DNA of 57,594 nt from an uncultured Phycisphaerales bacterium (lineage in GTDB: Bacteria; Planctomycetota; Phycisphaerae; Sedimentisphaerales; Anaerobacaceae), in the NCBI GenBank assembly GCA_937927975.1, contig CALEZT010000274.1, positions 1 to 57,594 on the forward strand, given 5' to 3'. Below, piece after piece: positions 54,166 through 57,594 of this stretch (position 1 is the stretch's first letter; each line of letters begins with the position of its first letter). The position numbers and the translations under genes were made by a program. The notes under the pieces are model-generated. The model did not search any database. It had not been told where the DNA came from and saw nothing but the letters and a program-made list of their open reading frames with translations.

Positions 54166-55545
54166 ATGAAACGGAGAACCTTTCTTTCGATTGCTACGCA
54201 GGCCATGGCCACACAGGCGGTCTTTCCTTCGTTCGCCATTGGCAAATCGGGTCCGTCCGCGAACAGCAAACTGAACATCGCCTTCATCGGTTCCGGCGGC
54301 TGGATTGCCCGGCAACCTTACGAGCAGGGGTGCCGCGAGGAGAATCTCGTCGCCTTCTGCGATGTGGACCGCGACCAATGTGCGGAAAACATGAAGAATT
54401 GGCGAACCACGCAGCCTTTCTTCGAAGATTTTCGCGTGATGCTCGACAAGATGCACAAGGAGATTGACGCAGTCGTCGTCTCCACGCCCGACCATACGCA
54501 CTTTCCCGCCACCCTGGCGGCCATGGAACGGGGCATCCACGTTTACACCCAGAAACCGCTGACGCACAACATCTGGCAGGCCAGGACTTTGCTCAAAGCC
54601 AAGGAGCACTACAAGGTGGTCACCCAGATGGGCAATCAGGGACACGCGACTAACTCGATTCGTCAGTCGGTCGAAGCCTACCGGGCCGGCGTGATCGGAG
54701 AGGTGAGCGAGGTCTTTGCCCACAACGGTGGTCCCGACATGGGCGGCGAGCATTTCGCAAACCCTGCGACCATGCCGCCTCCCGCTTCCCCGATTCCCGA
54801 GGGTCTGGCCTGGGATCTCTGGCTTGGACCGGCGGCCAAGCGGGATTTCTATCGTGATTACCTCCCCTACAAATGGCGGGCTTTCTACGATTTCGGCTCG
54901 GGCATACTCGCCGACTGGGGGACCCACACCTTTGACACGCCGGTCTGGGCGCTCGAGCTTGATCCGCCCGATGTGGTGGAGTGCCTGGAGCGCAAGACTT
55001 CGTTGGAGGGCCTCATCCCCGCCGGCAGCCGGATCAAGTATCACTTCCCTGCCAATGCGAAACGCGGCCCGGTTGTGCTGCACTGGTTCGACGGCCCGCA
55101 GGACTGGTCGAAGGTCGGACGCATAGACCGATTCGGGGCCGATCACGCCGCCTATCTGGGGCGCGCCTGCTGGATGGTCGGCGACAAAGGCTTGATCGGC
55201 TGCGACACGCATGCTGGATCGTCCACCATCCTGCCCGTTGAAGTGCGTAAGGAGTGGCAGGCGAAGCCGCCCGTCGAGTCCATTCCCCGCGTCAATGGCG
55301 GTCCCTTCCGCGAGTGGTTGAATGCAATCAAGCGGACCGGCCCGGAACCGGGATCGAACTTCACCTACTCGGCCAAGCTGACTGAGATCATTCTCCTCGG
55401 AGTGCTGGCGCAGCGTTTCAACACCCGCATCGAGTGGGATGCCAAGGCCGGTTGCATCACCAACCACCCCGAGCTGAACGCTTTCGTCAAAGAGCCGGCC
55501 AGAAAGGGCTGGGAATACGGCGAGGATCTATGGAGGAATGGATAG
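54166..55545 (+). CDS. Tat-exported Gfo/Idh/MocA-family oxidoreductase
   Basis: NAD(P)-binding oxidoreductase or glycosidase-like enzyme of 459 residues. ATG 54166 (MKRRTFLSIATQAM) is chosen because it follows AAGGATGG and provides a twin-arginine signal; an upstream ATG at 54079 overlaps the preceding gene. The Rossmann motif is IAFIGSGGW, then AFCDVDRD, VVVSTPDHTH, and VYTQKPLTHN, in which Lys and Pro of the usual EKP are kept. The C-terminal alpha/beta domain has GSGILADWGTHTFDTPVW. Exported relatives in planctomycetes carry tightly bound cofactor; some members oxidise sugars or cleave glycosides by an oxidative mechanism. It pairs with DUF1080, whose GTG start overlaps this stop by one base (TAGTG). 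Confidence 0.88.
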   Translation: MKRRTFLSIATQAMATQAVFPSFAIGKSGPSANSKLNIAFIGSGGWIARQPYEQGCREENLVAFCDVDRDQCAENMKNWRTTQPFFEDFRVMLDKMHKEIDAVVVSTPDHTHFPATLAAMERGIHVYTQKPLTHNIWQARTLLKAKEHYKVVTQMGNQGHATNSIRQSVEAYRAGVIGEVSEVFAHNGGPDMGGEHFANPATMPPPASPIPEGLAWDLWLGPAAKRDFYRDYLPYKWRAFYDFGSGILADWGTHTFDTPVWALELDPPDVVECLERKTSLEGLIPAGSRIKYHFPANAKRGPVVLHWFDGPQDWSKVGRIDRFGADHAAYLGRACWMVGDKGLIGCDTHAGSSTILPVEVRKEWQAKPPVESIPRVNGGPFREWLNAIKRTGPEPGSNFTYSAKLTEIILLGVLAQRFNTRIEWDAKAGCITNHPELNAFVKEPARKGWEYGEDLWRNG

Positions 55546-56591
55546 TGAATCTGCAACTTGTGAACCGAGCCACCACCATATGTTGGTTGTCGTCGCTGTT
55601 GTGTCTCACCGGCCAACCGGCTCAAGCGGCCGGGGAAAACCGGCCCAAGGCCTGGACCGATCCGAATGTCGCTCGACAGGAGGATCCGGACTTCACTATC
55701 CAGGGGGAATACGGGAGTGCCAGCGCAGGAGCCAGCCTCGGCGTGCAGGTCGTTGCGCTTGGCAAAGGCCAGTTCGATGCCTATCTTCTGCAGGGCGGTC
55801 TGCCGGGGCTCGGATGGACTCCGGGGAAACCCCGCACCCTGTTGAAAGGGGCGCGCGAGGGTGATAGGGCCAGCTTCACCAGTGCCGACAAGAAGATATC
55901 CGCCACGATTCTCGGCGGCAGTCTTCTGCTGACAGATGCGGACGGAAAGAACTCCACTCTCCCTCGCATCGAACGCGCCAGCCCCACGCTGGGAGCCAAG
56001 CCGCCCAAGGGAGCATGGGTCCTGTTTGACGGCGGTTCCGCAGAGCAATGGGAGAACGGCAAGAGCGAAAAGGGCTGCCTGCTCGCCACCGATTGCACCA
56101 GCAAGCAACGCTTTACCGACTACACACTCCATCTTGAGTTTCGCACGCCTTACATGCCCTTGGCACGCGGCCAGCAGCGCGGCAACAGCGGCGTCTATCA
56201 CAGCGGCCGTTGGGAAACCCAGATCCTCGATTCGTTCGGACTCGACGGGAAGGACAACGAATGCGGCGGCATCTACTCGATTTCCAAACCCCGGTTGAAC
56301 ATGTGCCTGCCGCCGCTCGCCTGGCAGACCTATGACGTCGAGTTCACCGCAGCCAAATTCGATGCTTCCGGGAAGCGAACCGCCTGGCCCCGCATCACGG
56401 TCCGGCTCAATGGAGTGCTCGTGCATGAGGATCTGGAACTCGCCAAGGATTTCACGACCTCGGCCCCGATCAGCAAGCCCTTGGATGGTCCCGAAGGTCC
56501 TGTCTTTCTCCAGGACCACGGCAACCCGGTGGTGTTCCGCAACATCTGGATCGTGCCCGGCAAGTCGGCCAAGTCCTCCAACCAGGACTGA
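55545..56591 (+). CDS. Secreted DUF1080 (3-keto-disaccharide hydrolase type) protein
   Basis: An exported protein of 348 residues from GTG 55545, which overlaps the preceding TAG by one base and has GGAGG eight bases upstream; ATG 55530 is an in-frame alternative without its own site. The signal peptide ends near AQAAGEN. Residues about 160-345 form the DUF1080 concanavalin-like domain: GAWVLFDGGSAEQWEN, DYTLHLEFRTPYMP, QRGNSGVYHSGRWETQILDSFG, VFLQDHGNPVVFRNIWI. Members of this family hydrolyse 3-keto-glycosides, working with Gfo/Idh/MocA oxidoreductases that make the keto sugar, and the translationally coupled neighbour at 54166 is exactly that partner. The N-terminal 130 residues (SAGASLGVQVVALGKG, LPGLGWTPGKPRTLL) are an additional domain common in planctomycete DUF1080 proteins. 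Confidence 0.87.
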   Translation: MNLQLVNRATTICWLSSLLCLTGQPAQAAGENRPKAWTDPNVARQEDPDFTIQGEYGSASAGASLGVQVVALGKGQFDAYLLQGGLPGLGWTPGKPRTLLKGAREGDRASFTSADKKISATILGGSLLLTDADGKNSTLPRIERASPTLGAKPPKGAWVLFDGGSAEQWENGKSEKGCLLATDCTSKQRFTDYTLHLEFRTPYMPLARGQQRGNSGVYHSGRWETQILDSFGLDGKDNECGGIYSISKPRLNMCLPPLAWQTYDVEFTAAKFDASGKRTAWPRITVRLNGVLVHEDLELAKDFTTSAPISKPLDGPEGPVFLQDHGNPVVFRNIWIVPGKSAKSSNQD

Positions 56592-56652
56592 AAGCTGATC
56601 CGGCACTTGAGGTCTTACGACAGCAGCTATCAGATGTTCCAGCCGGAATAGG

Positions 56653-56946
56653 CCGCAGCCTCTTGGCTTCGGGGCGTCGATCCGACCGGGCGATACCTCG
56701 TGGATGCAGACGGCTACGCCGTTCTTCTGGCTGGGCGGTACGGCCTGGCTCCTCAGCCAGATCCCCAACCGCGAGGATGCCGAGCACTACCTCGTCCCGC
56801 CCGATGTCGGCACGCTCGCGAGTCTGGATCCGGCTTTGATTCTGGCGCCGCCGCGTGGCATGGAAGCGGGCTACATTCCCATCGCGAACCGTCAGGAATT
56901 GGCGGGTGCGGCAAGTCGTCCACACAATCAAGGAAAGGCTCGATAA
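56653..56946 (+). pseudogene. Chimeric remnant: DUF4038-like start fused to a family-A tail
   Basis: The frame GRYLVDADG (near 56685-56714) is broken by one extra T at 56715; without it the sequence continues TPFFWLGGTAWLL and PNREDAEHYL, a classic start of DUF4038/apiosidase-like glycosidases. Directly after this it reads VPPDVGTLASLDPALILAPP and GMEAGYIPIANRQE, which is the C-terminal end of family A (compare GMEVGYVPIVTRQE). The catalytic body of the first and the body of the second are both missing. The stop TAA overlaps the next start by one base (TAATG). The preceding 60 bases have an in-frame stop and nothing clear. Confidence 0.68.
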
Positions 56947-57594
56947 TGAAACGCAGAACAACCAGGCGACTCGGCCGCCTCACGAACACCAAGCCCCAGA
57001 CTCACCTGAAACCGAAACTCGTTCTTCTGCTGTTCTGTCTTCACCTCGGCCTCGGAGCAAATTGTCACGCGGCGTCAGAGCCGGCAAATGCCCCGCCCGC
57101 CGAGCAAGGACGCCCCGCCATTGTGCCTGGAGCCACCGAGTTAAGCCCGTCGCGCTCCCAGTATTTCTCGTGGATCAACAACCGCAACGAAGGCTCCACC
57201 GAGGCGCAGACTCTGGTCAACCTGGAGTTCTTCAAGTGGCTCCATGATGAGTATGGGATGCAGCTCGACATTTACGCCTTCGACGCCGGCAACATTGACG
57301 GCCCGCGATACTATGGCCGCACGGACACCGAAAAGTTCAAAGCCCAGTTCCCTCGCGGCTTCGCGCCGATCTACGAACTCGCCAAGAGTTTTGGATGTCG
57401 CCTCGGCGTCTGGCTCGGGCCGGATGGATTTGGCGACACGCCGGCCGAGGAAGAGGCGCGCATCAATATGCTCACCGGCCTCTGCCGCAATTATGAGTTC
57501 GCCCTGTTCAAGATGGACGCGGTGTGCGGCCAGTTGCGGCCGGAAAAGCAAGAGGCCTTCGCACGCCTTATGACCGAGTGCCGGGAATACAGCC
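56946..57594 (+). CDS. Secreted GH-D-like glycoside hydrolase (partial, runs off window)
   Basis: ATG 56946 (MKRRTTRRLG) opens a frame that stays open to the window end: 216 residues visible. AAAGG lies about nine bases upstream. A long basic N-terminus is followed by a hydrophobic signal segment (LVLLLFCLHLGLGANCHA). The visible mature part, QYFSWINNRNEGSTEAQTL, FFKWLHDEYGMQLDIYAFDAG, FAPIYELAKSFGCRLGVWLGPDGFGD and FALFKMDAVCGQL, looks like the first strands of a clan GH-D barrel, with FKMDAVCG in the position of the nucleophile Asp. It may be another alpha-galactosidase-like enzyme. The family cannot be settled without the rest. Third positions are C-rich, as in the DUF3863-like gene. Confidence 0.6.
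   Translation, partial: MKRRTTRRLGRLTNTKPQTHLKPKLVLLLFCLHLGLGANCHAASEPANAPPAEQGRPAIVPGATELSPSRSQYFSWINNRNEGSTEAQTLVNLEFFKWLHDEYGMQLDIYAFDAGNIDGPRYYGRTDTEKFKAQFPRGFAPIYELAKSFGCRLGVWLGPDGFGDTPAEEEARINMLTGLCRNYEFALFKMDAVCGQLRPEKQEAFARLMTECREYS

Overview
The window looks like a carbohydrate- and glycoprotein-degradation island of a PVC-superphylum bacterium, most probably a planctomycete of the Phycisphaerae (Sedimentisphaerales-like) type; Kiritimatiellota or Lentisphaerota is the main alternative. The reasons are four secreted type I sulfatases, Tat-exported sugar isomerases and a Gfo/Idh/MocA protein, DUF1080, large LamG/discoidin proteins, and three tandem pseudopilin-like genes with very conserved prepilin leaders. 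No rRNA, tRNA, CRISPR array, phage gene or insertion sequence was recognised. The lineage is an inference from gene content.

Layout. 1-41 is the tail of a secreted protein of unknown family 'A'. 94-4623 holds two convergent glycosidases, an MGH1-like enzyme and a GH78 alpha-L-rhamnosidase. A sulfatase at 4800 is divergent from GH78. 6508-16633 is a five-gene minus-strand cluster: DPP-IV-like S9 peptidase, LamG/unknown family 'B', sulfatase, a second S9 peptidase and an S15 Xaa-Pro peptidase. 16845-19246 encodes a Tat-exported isomerase-like TIM barrel and a sulfatase. 19322-25044 (minus) holds two giant LamG/discoidin proteins. 25045-26330 is non-coding and regulatory. 26331-29076 holds three pseudopilin-like genes. 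29228-31722 (minus) is a GntR regulator with two winged helices followed by L-serine dehydratase. From 32231 to the end (25 kb) everything is on the plus strand: DapA-family lyase, sulfatase, aldehyde dehydrogenase, Na+/solute symporter with an inserted domain, esterase-GH27-NPCBM fusion, an A-B-A block of unknown families, FucI-like protein, DUF3326, clan GH-D hydrolase, DUF3863-like protein, Gfo/Idh/MocA, DUF1080, and a second GH-D-like protein cut by the window edge. Three gene remnants sit in the last 8 kb.

How it may work together. Exported glycosidases, esterase, sulfatases and proline-specific peptidases would dismantle a sulfated, rhamnose- and galactose-containing glycan, perhaps protein-linked. 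The symporter would import products. The isomerase, lyase, dehydrogenase and serine dehydratase would feed them to central metabolism. The substrate is inference.

The strongest new signal is a shared promoter/operator. The palindrome ATTGTnnACAAT (core TTGTnnACAA) overlaps a -35 position and is followed exactly 17 nt later by a TAnnnT -10 element. It occurs at 4731, 16681, 26123 and 31972, each time in an intergenic region ahead of a major plus-strand unit, and the last copy is next to the divergent double-winged-helix GntR gene. This suggests one local regulon linking sulfatases, isomerase, pseudopilins and the 25-kb cluster. Second are the unnamed families A and B, which recur as intact copies and fragments.
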